Below are positions 13,014 to 19,818 of a stretch of 19,818 nucleotides of DNA, one piece after another (position 1 is the stretch's first letter; each line of letters starts with the position of its first letter). Made by a program: the position numbers and the translations under genes. The notes beneath the pieces were generated by a model. That model was not told the origin of the DNA and did not search any database. It saw only the letters and a program-made list of their open reading frames with translations. Source of the DNA: Prevotellaceae bacterium UBA3849 (GTDB lineage: Bacteria > Bacteroidota > Bacteroidia > Bacteroidales > Bacteroidaceae); assembly GCA_002392645.1 (NCBI GenBank), contig DGHL01000089.1:1-19818 (forward strand), read 5' to 3'.

Positions 13014-14072
13014 ATGAAACAGTTTATATCATTTGTAATAAAGGAAACCAAGCACATCCTGCGTGACAAGCGCACGATGCTGATACTGTTTGGTATGCCT
13101 GTGGTAATGATGATGCTCTTCGGTTTTGCCATTACCACAGACGTGAGGGACGTGCGCACCGTCGTGGTTACCTCGCAGATGGATAACCAGACACAGGCAG
13201 TTGCAGAGCGATTGGCACAGTCAGAATACTTCACCATAACGCAGACGGCACGCACACCGCAAGAGGCAGAGCGGATAATACGCAGTCAGAAGGCAGACAT
13301 GGCAGTGGTGTTTGCCAATGGCTTTGCCAGCAAGAAAGGCGGGGTGCAGTTTATCGTCGATGGCTCTGACCCAAACATGGCACAGCAGTGGACTAACTAT
13401 GCACAGCAGGTTATACTCAATCCGCAGTCATCGCTTGTAAACATGCGAATGCTTTATAACCCTCAGATGAAGTCGGCATACAACTTCGTGCCAGCCATCA
13501 TGGGCATGCTGCTGATGCTTATATGCGCCATGATGACGTCGATATCAATAGTAAGAGAGAAGGAGAAAGGCACGATGGAAGTATTACTCGTATCACCCGT
13601 AAAACCTTTGATGGTCATCATAGCCAAGGCAGTGCCTTACATGGTGCTGGCCTTCTGCATACTGATAACAATACTGCTGATGGCGAGGTTCGTGCTCGGT
13701 GTGCCGTTACAAGGCTCTATATTATGGATACTGTTGGTGTCAACTATATATATATTACTGGCATTGTCGCTCGGACTGCTTATCTCCAACATCGCACAGA
13801 CACAGCTCGTGGCACTGCTCATGTCAGCCATGGTGCTGCTGATGCCTGTCATAATGCTTTCAGGCATGATGTTTCCCATTGAGTCAATGCCCCAGATACT
13901 GCAATGGATAGCAGCCATAGTGCCGCCACGCTATTACATAGAGGCCATGCGCAAGCTGATGATTATGGGCGTGGGCATCAATGAAGTGATGAAAGAGGTC
14001 ACGATACTGTGCGTGATGACTGTTGTAGTGCTGACGGTATCATTAAAAATGTTCAACACCCGATTAGAATAA
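13014..14072 (+). CDS. ABC-2 type transporter permease (YbhS/YbhR-like), first
   Basis: An inner-membrane half of the exporter, 352 aa from ATG 13014. One N-terminal membrane helix (~21-40, MLILFGMPVVMMMLFGFAI) precedes a large extracytoplasmic domain (~41-165, with VVVTSQMDNQTQAVAERLAQ), and then five hydrophobic segments in the C-terminal half. The loop IVREKEKGTMEVLLVSPVKP after the second helix is the conserved ABC-2 contact region that couples to the ATPase. Near the C-terminus, PPRYYIEAMRKLMIMG is also characteristic. The start at GTG 13002 was rejected because it lies in a tandem repeat. The second permease follows after six bases. Confidence 0.93.
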   Translation: MKQFISFVIKETKHILRDKRTMLILFGMPVVMMMLFGFAITTDVRDVRTVVVTSQMDNQTQAVAERLAQSEYFTITQTARTPQEAERIIRSQKADMAVVFANGFASKKGGVQFIVDGSDPNMAQQWTNYAQQVILNPQSSLVNMRMLYNPQMKSAYNFVPAIMGMLLMLICAMMTSISIVREKEKGTMEVLLVSPVKPLMVIIAKAVPYMVLAFCILITILLMARFVLGVPLQGSILWILLVSTIYILLALSLGLLISNIAQTQLVALLMSAMVLLMPVIMLSGMMFPIESMPQILQWIAAIVPPRYYIEAMRKLMIMGVGINEVMKEVTILCVMTVVVLTVSLKMFNTRLE

Positions 14073-14078
14073 CGGCTT

Positions 14079-15116
14079 ATGACACTGAGATACTTGATAC
14101 AGAAAGAACTCCTGCAGATACGCCGCAATTCGTTTCTGCCAAAGCTGATTGTCATGTTCCCCATCATGATAATGTGCGTCATGCCGTGGGTTATGCAGAT
14201 GGAAGTGAAGAACATACGCGTTGACGTGGTTGACATAGACCGCACTACCCAGTCGCAGCGCTTGGTCCACGACATAGAAGCCAGCAATTACTTTATATTC
14301 AATGGCATGCAGCCTACATACCAGGCTGCCATGACGGATATAGAGCATGGCAAGGCCGACATAATACTGGAGATACGCGACGGCAAATACCTTATTGCCG
14401 CCAATGCCGTCAACGGTACCAAGGGAGCTATGGGAAGCGCCTATCTATCGCAGATAGTGACGAAGGATTTAAGGAATGACAACCTCGTCGGTGTGCTTAA
14501 TCTCTACAACAAAGGGCAGAACTACAAGTTGTATATGATTCCGGCATTGCTTGCCATCGTGATGATGCTGATGACGGGCTTCCTGCCCACGCTCAACATA
14601 GTGGGCGAGAAAGAGACCGGCACCATAGAGCAGATAAACGTGACGCCAGTGTCGAAGTGGGCATTCATACTTTCCAAACTCATTCCTTACTGGATAATAG
14701 CACTGTTTGTAGTGACGGTATGTCTTATCCTTGCATGGCTTGTATATGGCATTACTCCTGTAGGGTCCGTATGGCTTGTCTATCTGCTGGCAATGCTGCT
14801 GGCATTGTTCTTCTCGTCATTAGGACTTATTATCAGCAATTACAGTAGCACCATGCAGCAAGCCATCTTCGTAATGTGGTTTTTCGTAGTCTGCATAATG
14901 TTGCTCAGCGGACTCTTCACGCCTACGCGTTCCATGCCGCAGTGGGCATATATGAGTACCTATATCAACCCCATGCACTATTTCATTGATGCCATACGCA
15001 CCGTCTTCATACGCGGTGGCGGTTTTCAAGACATAGCGCATCAGTTGATGGCGCTCCTCGGCATAGGCACTGTCATGGCATGCTGGGCGGTGCAGAGCTA
15101 TAAGAAAAACAGTTAG
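14079..15116 (+). CDS. ABC-2 type transporter permease (YbhR/YbhS-like), second
   Basis: 345 aa, the same plan as the preceding permease but divergent in sequence, so the two likely form a heterodimeric membrane channel. Helix 1 (~21-40, LPKLIVMFPIMIMCVMPWVM), an extracytoplasmic domain (~41-165, NIRVDVVDIDRTTQSQRLVH), then five helices. The coupling loop is IVGEKETGTIEQINVTPVSK, and the C-terminal motif is INPMHYFIDAIRTVFIRGGG. It starts six bases after the upstream stop and is the last operon gene; a terminator follows at 15202-15234. Confidence 0.93.
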   Translation: MTLRYLIQKELLQIRRNSFLPKLIVMFPIMIMCVMPWVMQMEVKNIRVDVVDIDRTTQSQRLVHDIEASNYFIFNGMQPTYQAAMTDIEHGKADIILEIRDGKYLIAANAVNGTKGAMGSAYLSQIVTKDLRNDNLVGVLNLYNKGQNYKLYMIPALLAIVMMLMTGFLPTLNIVGEKETGTIEQINVTPVSKWAFILSKLIPYWIIALFVVTVCLILAWLVYGITPVGSVWLVYLLAMLLALFFSSLGLIISNYSSTMQQAIFVMWFFVVCIMLLSGLFTPTRSMPQWAYMSTYINPMHYFIDAIRTVFIRGGGFQDIAHQLMALLGIGTVMACWAVQSYKKNS

Positions 15117-15201
15117 TGATATGACGTGACGTCATAGACAAGAAAGATTACAGTAAGGGTTAGGAATATAAGGAAGCAACTGAAAGACAGGATGTTAGTA
15201 T

Positions 15202-15234
15202 AAGGCGTGAGTGTAATTTACTCACGCCTTTTTT
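15202..15234 (+). terminator. Rho-independent terminator of the efflux operon
   Basis: The stem AAGGCGTGAGT...ACTCACGCCTT with a 7-base loop is followed by six T. It lies about 85 bases after the last permease gene and ahead of the promoter of the SusC-like gene. Confidence 0.9.
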
Positions 15235-15280
15235 GTCTCTCTTACCATAAGTGTGGTATATAGAATCACTCACATGTGGG

Positions 15281-15312
15281 ATTGTGGGAGAAAGGAAATC
15301 ATAGTAATTTTG
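15281..15312 (+). promoter_or_regulatory. Promoter of the SusC-like gene
   Basis: TAATTTTG at 15305-15312 fits TAnnTTTG, with ATTG at 15281-15284 near the -33 position (20-base spacing). It implies a 5' leader of about 215 bases before the ATG at 15536. Confidence 0.55.
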
Positions 15313-15401
15313 CAAACGATTTAGGATACTAAAGAAAAGATCCGCCCCCAACCCTCCATGTGATGAATTATATGTGTATTAAATAACAATAAAAAAAGAT
15401 T

Positions 15402-15452
15402 ATGAATAAGGAAATGACGAAACAAAGACGAATGTGTTGCTGACAAGCAACA
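15402..15452 (+). promoter_or_regulatory. Leader with a 13-codon upstream ORF overlapping a hairpin
   Basis: ATG 15402 preceded by a run of A opens MNKEMTKQRRMCC and stops at 15441-15443. A hairpin (TGTTGCT 15435-15441, loop GACA, AGCAACA 15446-15452) starts within the last codons and includes the first base of the stop. Ribosomes on the short ORF would open this stem, so it could act as an attenuator or a stability element. The rest of the 15235-15535 gap shows no gene. Confidence 0.4.
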
Positions 15453-15535
15453 AAGAAACTATTTTATTACAACACAAGCACCCCCAACACAAACATCAAA
15501 GTAATCAATAATACGCAAATAAACTGATTGTATTT

Positions 15536-18500
15536 ATGGAGAAAAGAATATACTCATTACTTATAGCACTGGCGACGGTAGTGTCGTCATTTGCACAGAC
15601 CACTATCACCGGACGAGTGATCGATGCACTGACAGGCGAAGGACTCATAGGTGCTTCGCTCGTGCCTAAGAACTCAAAGGAGCTCGGTGCAGTGACCGAC
15701 GTTAACGGTAACTTTACACTGCAGACTAAGGTCGATTTGCCGCTCACGCTCAGCGTGCAGTATATAGGTTATCGCTCACAGGAGGTTGATGTATATGACG
15801 CTGACGAACCTCTCGAGATAACACTCGGCGCAAGTGGTAACTCACTCAACGAGGTAGTCGTGGTAGGTTACGGTACACAGCAGCGTAAGAAGCTCACCGG
15901 TGCGGTGGCATCAATCAATCCTGATGATGTATTGCAGAACGTGGTATCACTTGATAAGGCACTGGGCGGAACCGTTGCAGGCCTCTCAGTATCATCAGCA
16001 TCAGGTCAGCCAGGTGCATCAAGCAGCATCCGCATACGTGGTGGTAACTCAATCACTGCAGGTAACGAGCCTCTCTACGTAATCGACGGTGTGCTCATCT
16101 ACAATAGCACCAGTGCAGCAAGCACAGGTAACAGTCAGGCTGGCGGCGGCTTTAACCCTATCGCCTCTATCAACCCTGCCGACATTGAGTCAATAGAGAT
16201 TCTGAAGGACGTATCTGCATCTGCCATCTATGGTTCTCGTGGTGCCAACGGTGTAATCATCGTGACCACCAAGAACGGTAAGAAGGGCAAGGTGAATGTT
16301 GACTATGGATACTCACTCGGCATTTCATCAGTAAGCAAGAAACTTGACCTTCTCAACGCTCAGCAGTGGGGTGACCTCTACCTTGAGCTTGCTACCGACG
16401 CACAGAAGGCTGCCACAGGTGTGACAGAAGACGTTGTAAGGTCATGGGGTGCAGGCACCGACTGGCAGGATGCACTCTTCCGCACTGCCGTAACCCACGA
16501 GCACCAGCTTTCTGTAAGCGGTGGTTCAGAGAAGGAGCGTTTCCTTCTCTCTGCCAACTACATCAACCAGGATGGTATTATCCATAACTCAGACTTCACC
16601 CGTCTCGGTGCACGCTTCAACTATGAGCGCGACATTCTGAAGAACCTCACAGTAGGCGTAAGATCTAACTTCACCAAGTCAACACGTACCGGTGCTTACG
16701 GTTTCCGCGGTACGGCAAGCGGTTTCAGTGGCGTAATTGATAAGGTTATCCGCACCACTCCGGCAGTGCCGATATACAATGCTGACGGTTCATGGAACTA
16801 TGCCAACCCATTTGAGAAGGGCGATTTCGTACGCGACGACGTTACAGTAAACCCAATAGCCGACATTTACAACCTCCAGACAGAGACAAAGGTTGACAAC
16901 ATACTCTTGTCAGGTTTCGCACAGTGGGAGATTATTCCTGGACTGCGCCTTCGCACACAGGCTTCTGCCAACATCATCAATACACGTCAGAACCTTTTCG
17001 GTGGAGAAGAGACACAGGTAGGCTTCTCATCACAGGGTTATGGCGACATAGGTACTAAGCGTTGGGAGAGCGATCAGTTCGAGGCTACGCTGACATACGG
17101 TAAGAAGTTTGGTGGCATACATGAAATAGAGGCCCTTGCAGGTTACACCTATCAGCAGGAGAAGAGCGAAGGACTCGATGCTTCTACAGCATACTTCGCT
17201 AATGAGAACCTTGGCTATCACAGCCTGCAGTCAGGCTCTACCTTCGTAGAGACAAACTCAAGCTTTGCTACATCATCGCTCTATTCCGTACTCGGACGTA
17301 TCAACTACTCACTCCTTGACCGCTATCACCTCACAGCCACTCTGCGTGGTGACGCATCAAGCCGATTTGCCAAGAACCACAAGTGGGGTTGGTTCCCATC
17401 AGTAGGTTTCTCATGGAACGTAAACGAGGAGAAGTTCCTCAAGAACAAGAAATGGCTCGAAGACCTGAAGTTCCGTGCAAGCATCGGTACGGTAGGTAAC
17501 CAGGAGATTGGTAACTATCAGTTCTCATCAGACTATGCTGCCACGCACTACTTCGTAGGTGGAGTAAAGCAGCTGGCATACTACCGCTCATCACTGGGCA
17601 ATGATGACCTGAAGTGGGAGAGCACTACATCATTCGACCTCGGTCTTGACATCAACCTCTTCAAGGGTCGCCTGGGCTTCGTAATCGACTACTATCATAA
17701 GAAGACCTCTGACCTGCTGCTTTCAATACCAGTAGAGCAGACCACAGGTTTCTCAAGTCAGTTGCAGAACATCGGTAACGTAACCAACGATGGTATAGAG
17801 TTCGCTGTCAACGGCACTATCTATCAGTCAAAGGACCTCCTCTGGACCGCCAATGCAAACATTGCACACAACAAAAACAAAGTTACAAACCTCGGTGGTA
17901 CACAGAATGAAATCATCAGCGGTAACACTATCATCCGTGTAGGTGAGGCTCTCGGAACATACTATGGATGGGAGTATGATGGTCTTGCACAGCTTGGCGA
18001 AGACCTCAGCACTATTGCCAAGCCATCTTCAAAGCCAACCGTAGAATACGGCGACGTGAAGTATGTTGACCAGAATGGCGACGGTGAGGTAGATCAGGAG
18101 AATGACCGCGTAGTGTTGGGTTCACAGCAGCCTAAGTTCACTTACGGCTTCGGTTCACAGTTGCGTTACAAGCAGTGGGACTTCTCATTCAACTTCCAGG
18201 GCGTATATGGCAATAAGGCTTACAACAGCCTGCGTCAGGCTCTTGAAACACCAAACATTGCGTACAACGGTTCTACCGCGCTGCTCAACCGTTGGACTGT
18301 TGACAATCCTAACACTGACATACCACGTGCTTACGTATCATCAGTAGCAACACTGTATCTCGACAGCCGCTACATTGAGAGTGCAAGCTACCTCCGTCTG
18401 AAGGACATTCAGGTAGGCTACAACTTTCAGCCACGCCTGAAGAACGGTCAGAAACTCGGACTGTACCTCTATGCTTCTGCACAGAACCTCTTCACCATTA

Positions 18501-18592
18501 CCCCATACAAGGGTTATGATCCAGAGTTCACTGGCAGCAACAGCTATCCATCAGCGCGCACCTTCACCTTCGGCGTGAAGTTCTCATATTAA
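15536..18592 (+). CDS. SusC/RagA-family TonB-dependent outer-membrane transporter
   Basis: Imports oligosaccharides or peptides across the outer membrane with energy from TonB. 1018 aa, full length for the family. Signal peptide 1-20 (IYSLLIALATVVSSFA/Q). Carboxypeptidase-regulatory-like N-terminal domain ~22-100 (ITGRVIDALTGEGLIGASL). Residues 105-113 NEVVVVGYG, then the plug domain ~115-250 with SIRIRGGNSI and PLYVIDGV, the usual SusC signatures, and a 22-strand-type barrel ending in aromatic FGVKFSY as required for outer-membrane assembly. No SusD-like lipoprotein gene follows; the next gene is on the other strand. The substrate therefore cannot be guessed from context. Codon use is strongly biased (TCA, CGT and GGT are frequent), suggesting high expression. 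Confidence 0.95.
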   Translation: MEKRIYSLLIALATVVSSFAQTTITGRVIDALTGEGLIGASLVPKNSKELGAVTDVNGNFTLQTKVDLPLTLSVQYIGYRSQEVDVYDADEPLEITLGASGNSLNEVVVVGYGTQQRKKLTGAVASINPDDVLQNVVSLDKALGGTVAGLSVSSASGQPGASSSIRIRGGNSITAGNEPLYVIDGVLIYNSTSAASTGNSQAGGGFNPIASINPADIESIEILKDVSASAIYGSRGANGVIIVTTKNGKKGKVNVDYGYSLGISSVSKKLDLLNAQQWGDLYLELATDAQKAATGVTEDVVRSWGAGTDWQDALFRTAVTHEHQLSVSGGSEKERFLLSANYINQDGIIHNSDFTRLGARFNYERDILKNLTVGVRSNFTKSTRTGAYGFRGTASGFSGVIDKVIRTTPAVPIYNADGSWNYANPFEKGDFVRDDVTVNPIADIYNLQTETKVDNILLSGFAQWEIIPGLRLRTQASANIINTRQNLFGGEETQVGFSSQGYGDIGTKRWESDQFEATLTYGKKFGGIHEIEALAGYTYQQEKSEGLDASTAYFANENLGYHSLQSGSTFVETNSSFATSSLYSVLGRINYSLLDRYHLTATLRGDASSRFAKNHKWGWFPSVGFSWNVNEEKFLKNKKWLEDLKFRASIGTVGNQEIGNYQFSSDYAATHYFVGGVKQLAYYRSSLGNDDLKWESTTSFDLGLDINLFKGRLGFVIDYYHKKTSDLLLSIPVEQTTGFSSQLQNIGNVTNDGIEFAVNGTIYQSKDLLWTANANIAHNKNKVTNLGGTQNEIISGNTIIRVGEALGTYYGWEYDGLAQLGEDLSTIAKPSSKPTVEYGDVKYVDQNGDGEVDQENDRVVLGSQQPKFTYGFGSQLRYKQWDFSFNFQGVYGNKAYNSLRQALETPNIAYNGSTALLNRWTVDNPNTDIPRAYVSSVATLYLDSRYIESASYLRLKDIQVGYNFQPRLKNGQKLGLYLYASAQNLFTITPYKGYDPEFTGSNSYPSARTFTFGVKFSY

Positions 18593-18652
18593 AATTGTGA
18601 ACAAATGGCGCATGGATTCCTGCGCTGGAATAGGAGTGAATGAATGTTAAAA

Positions 18653-18692
18653 AGCCCTCAGTGTGACATCATCTGATGTTATTCTGAGGGCT
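18653..18692. terminator. Bidirectional-looking hairpin terminator
   Basis: AGCCCTCAG (18653-18661) pairs with CTGAGGGCT (18684-18692), and an inner stem ACATCA/TGATGT closes a 2-base loop. On the minus strand the stem is followed by TTTTT, on the plus strand by the weaker CTTCTG. It ends the SusC-like gene and may also stop transcripts from the tcdA side. Confidence 0.65.
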
Positions 18693-18699
18693 CTTCTGT

Positions 18700-18807
18700 G
18701 GTAAAAAGATAGTTTTTACCGTGCTAAAACACTTCTTTTACCTTGTAATCAGATAATGATTGGTGGGTAAAAGCTATCTGATTACAGCGTAAAAGCTATC
18801 TGATTAC
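18700..18807. repeat. Second cluster of ~22-base palindromic repeats
   Basis: Two near-tandem copies containing GTAAAAGCTATCTGATTAC (18767-18785 and 18789-18807), an inverted partial copy (GTAATCAGATA, from 18745) and a palindromic variant at 18701-18720. The core equals that of the cluster at 1176-1285 in the opposite orientation. The remainder of the gap to 18960 shows no gene. Confidence 0.7.
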
Positions 18808-18960
18808 GAAATGATGTGATACTGACGATACTATGTTTTTACGTAAACTGCATAGCGTCAGGATGTTAGTGGGATTGTAAAAATGTGCGCTATTTCAGGG
18901 CAAAAATTACTTTCGTGATTTCTATCGCAAGGAAACCGCAGTAAAATACCTCGTACACCT

Positions 18961-19767
18961 TTACTCCTCCAGCCGCTGCGCATCTTGTATTACCAGTCCG
19001 GCAAGCATAAAACCGAATATTGCGGTGATATGAGCCAGCGTACCGTTAATCTGCGCTTTCGACGAACACCATTCGTGATTTAGCAGAGTTGGGTCGCCAG
19101 GGCCGTTCGTTGCCTTGGGACACATACACTGCTTCGTCCCGCAGGTGGCGTTCTTGCCACGGTTCTGAAGCAACTCGTCGCTATATACGCAGAGGAACTT
19201 ATGCGCCGGAAACACTTTCTGGCTCTTAAACTTCTTTCGCAAGGCTCGCGCCAGCGGGTCGCCCTGTACCTTCCAAAACTCAGCTACACGGATGCGCGTG
19301 GGATCCAGTTTCAGTGCTGCACCCATTGAAGAAAACAGTCGGGCCTTTGTCTTGCAGGCCATGATAATGAGCAGAGCCTTATCCTTCAGTGAGTCGATAG
19401 CATCAATAATATAGTCGTAGGTGTCGAGAGCAAACTCGTCGGCTGTTTCCTGAGAGAAAACCTTCTGAAGGGCATTGACCTCAGCAGCAGGGTTGATGGC
19501 AAGCAGTCGCTCACGCAAGGCATCCACCTTCACCTCTCCGATGGTCTTTGTCGTAGCCATCAACTGGCGGTTGACGTTAGTGATACACACACGGTCAGAG
19601 TCAACAATCGTCAACTCTCTGATACCGCTGCGCACCAAACTCTCGGCGCACCACGAACCTACTCCGCCCACACCGAAGATTATCACACGTTTGCGAGCTA
19701 TGCTTTTCATAGCCTCGTCGCCCAAAAGCAGTTCTGCCCTGCGAAATATTGCGTCTTGTATTGCCAT
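18961..19767 (-). CDS. tcdA: tRNA threonylcarbamoyladenosine dehydratase (TcdA/CsdL)
   Basis: An E1-like ThiF/MoeB-superfamily enzyme that converts t6A37 of ANN-decoding tRNAs to its cyclic form using ATP. 268 aa, typical for TcdA. The nucleotide-binding loop GVGGVG is at residues 32-37, followed by an acidic strand end (TIVDSDRV, 53-60) and the N-x-x-R-Q motif (NVNRQ, 64-68) that binds ATP. A Cys-rich stretch (CGTKQCMCP) and the conserved NGPGDPTLLNHEW-like segment are in the C-terminal part. No thiamine or molybdopterin genes are nearby, which fits the tRNA role better than ThiF or MoeB. Start chosen at ATG 19767. It appears complete and monocistronic. Confidence 0.93.
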   Translation of the reverse strand: MAIQDAIFRRAELLLGDEAMKSIARKRVIIFGVGGVGSWCAESLVRSGIRELTIVDSDRVCITNVNRQLMATTKTIGEVKVDALRERLLAINPAAEVNALQKVFSQETADEFALDTYDYIIDAIDSLKDKALLIIMACKTKARLFSSMGAALKLDPTRIRVAEFWKVQGDPLARALRKKFKSQKVFPAHKFLCVYSDELLQNRGKNATCGTKQCMCPKATNGPGDPTLLNHEWCSSKAQINGTLAHITAIFGFMLAGLVIQDAQRLEE

Positions 19768-19818
19768 TGTATATTAGTCTGTCTTTGATTTGAAAGTGCT
19801 TTTTCGTACGAAGCAAAT

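Noticed and set aside
15117..15140. Short near-palindrome (ATGACGTGACGTCAT) after the last permease
   Set aside because: Too short and isolated to assign a role; the real terminator is at 15202-15234.
19475..19777. 100-codon plus-strand frame
   Set aside because: Antisense shadow of tcdA.

Overview
The window looks like chromosomal DNA from a Bacteroidales bacterium, probably Prevotella or a close relative. The signs are promoters of the Bacteroidota type (TTTG, 19 bases, then TAnnTTTG), a SusC/RagA-family TonB-dependent transporter, an AAA-ATPase-like/PD-(D/E)XK protein of the kind abundant in this order, and small palindromic intergenic repeats. The genus is an inference.

Layout. 1-996 is the 3' part of an AAA-ATPase-like/DUF1703 nuclease-superfamily gene, followed by a terminator and a cluster of about 22-base palindromic repeats (1176-1285). 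From about 1480 to 8100 the DNA is AT-rich and accessory. A Bacteroidota promoter (1481-1561) reads into an array of five co-directional 35-base repeats (starting at 1565, 2326, 5656, 6120 and 7897; the third is enlarged to 46 bases). Between the repeats lie small, mostly unrecognised genes, a Fic protein with an AbiEi-like N-terminal region, and gene fragments. A strong terminator (7934-7974) follows the last full repeat directly, and a half repeat lies at 8088-8103. This promoter-repeat-gene-repeat-terminator plan resembles an integron cassette array, but no recombinase is present in the window and the repeats are not classical attC sites. It is the most interesting part of the window.

8131-15116 is an efflux module. 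A divergent AraC-type regulator faces an operon of TolC-like outer-membrane protein, lipoprotein HlyD-type adaptor, a tandem double-ATPase ABC protein and two ABC-2 permeases. This is the YbhG-F-S-R architecture plus its own TolC, and together the genes should form an envelope-spanning exporter. Period-7 tandem repeats sit at two junctions of this operon, and a third lies inside the coding sequence between the two ATPase domains.

15281-18592 carries a promoter, a leader of about 215 bases with a tiny upstream ORF overlapping a hairpin, and a full-length SusC-like transporter without a SusD partner downstream. After a hairpin and a second cluster of the same palindromic repeats comes tcdA (minus strand), a tRNA-modification housekeeping gene. 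No rRNA, tRNA, CRISPR array or transposase was seen.
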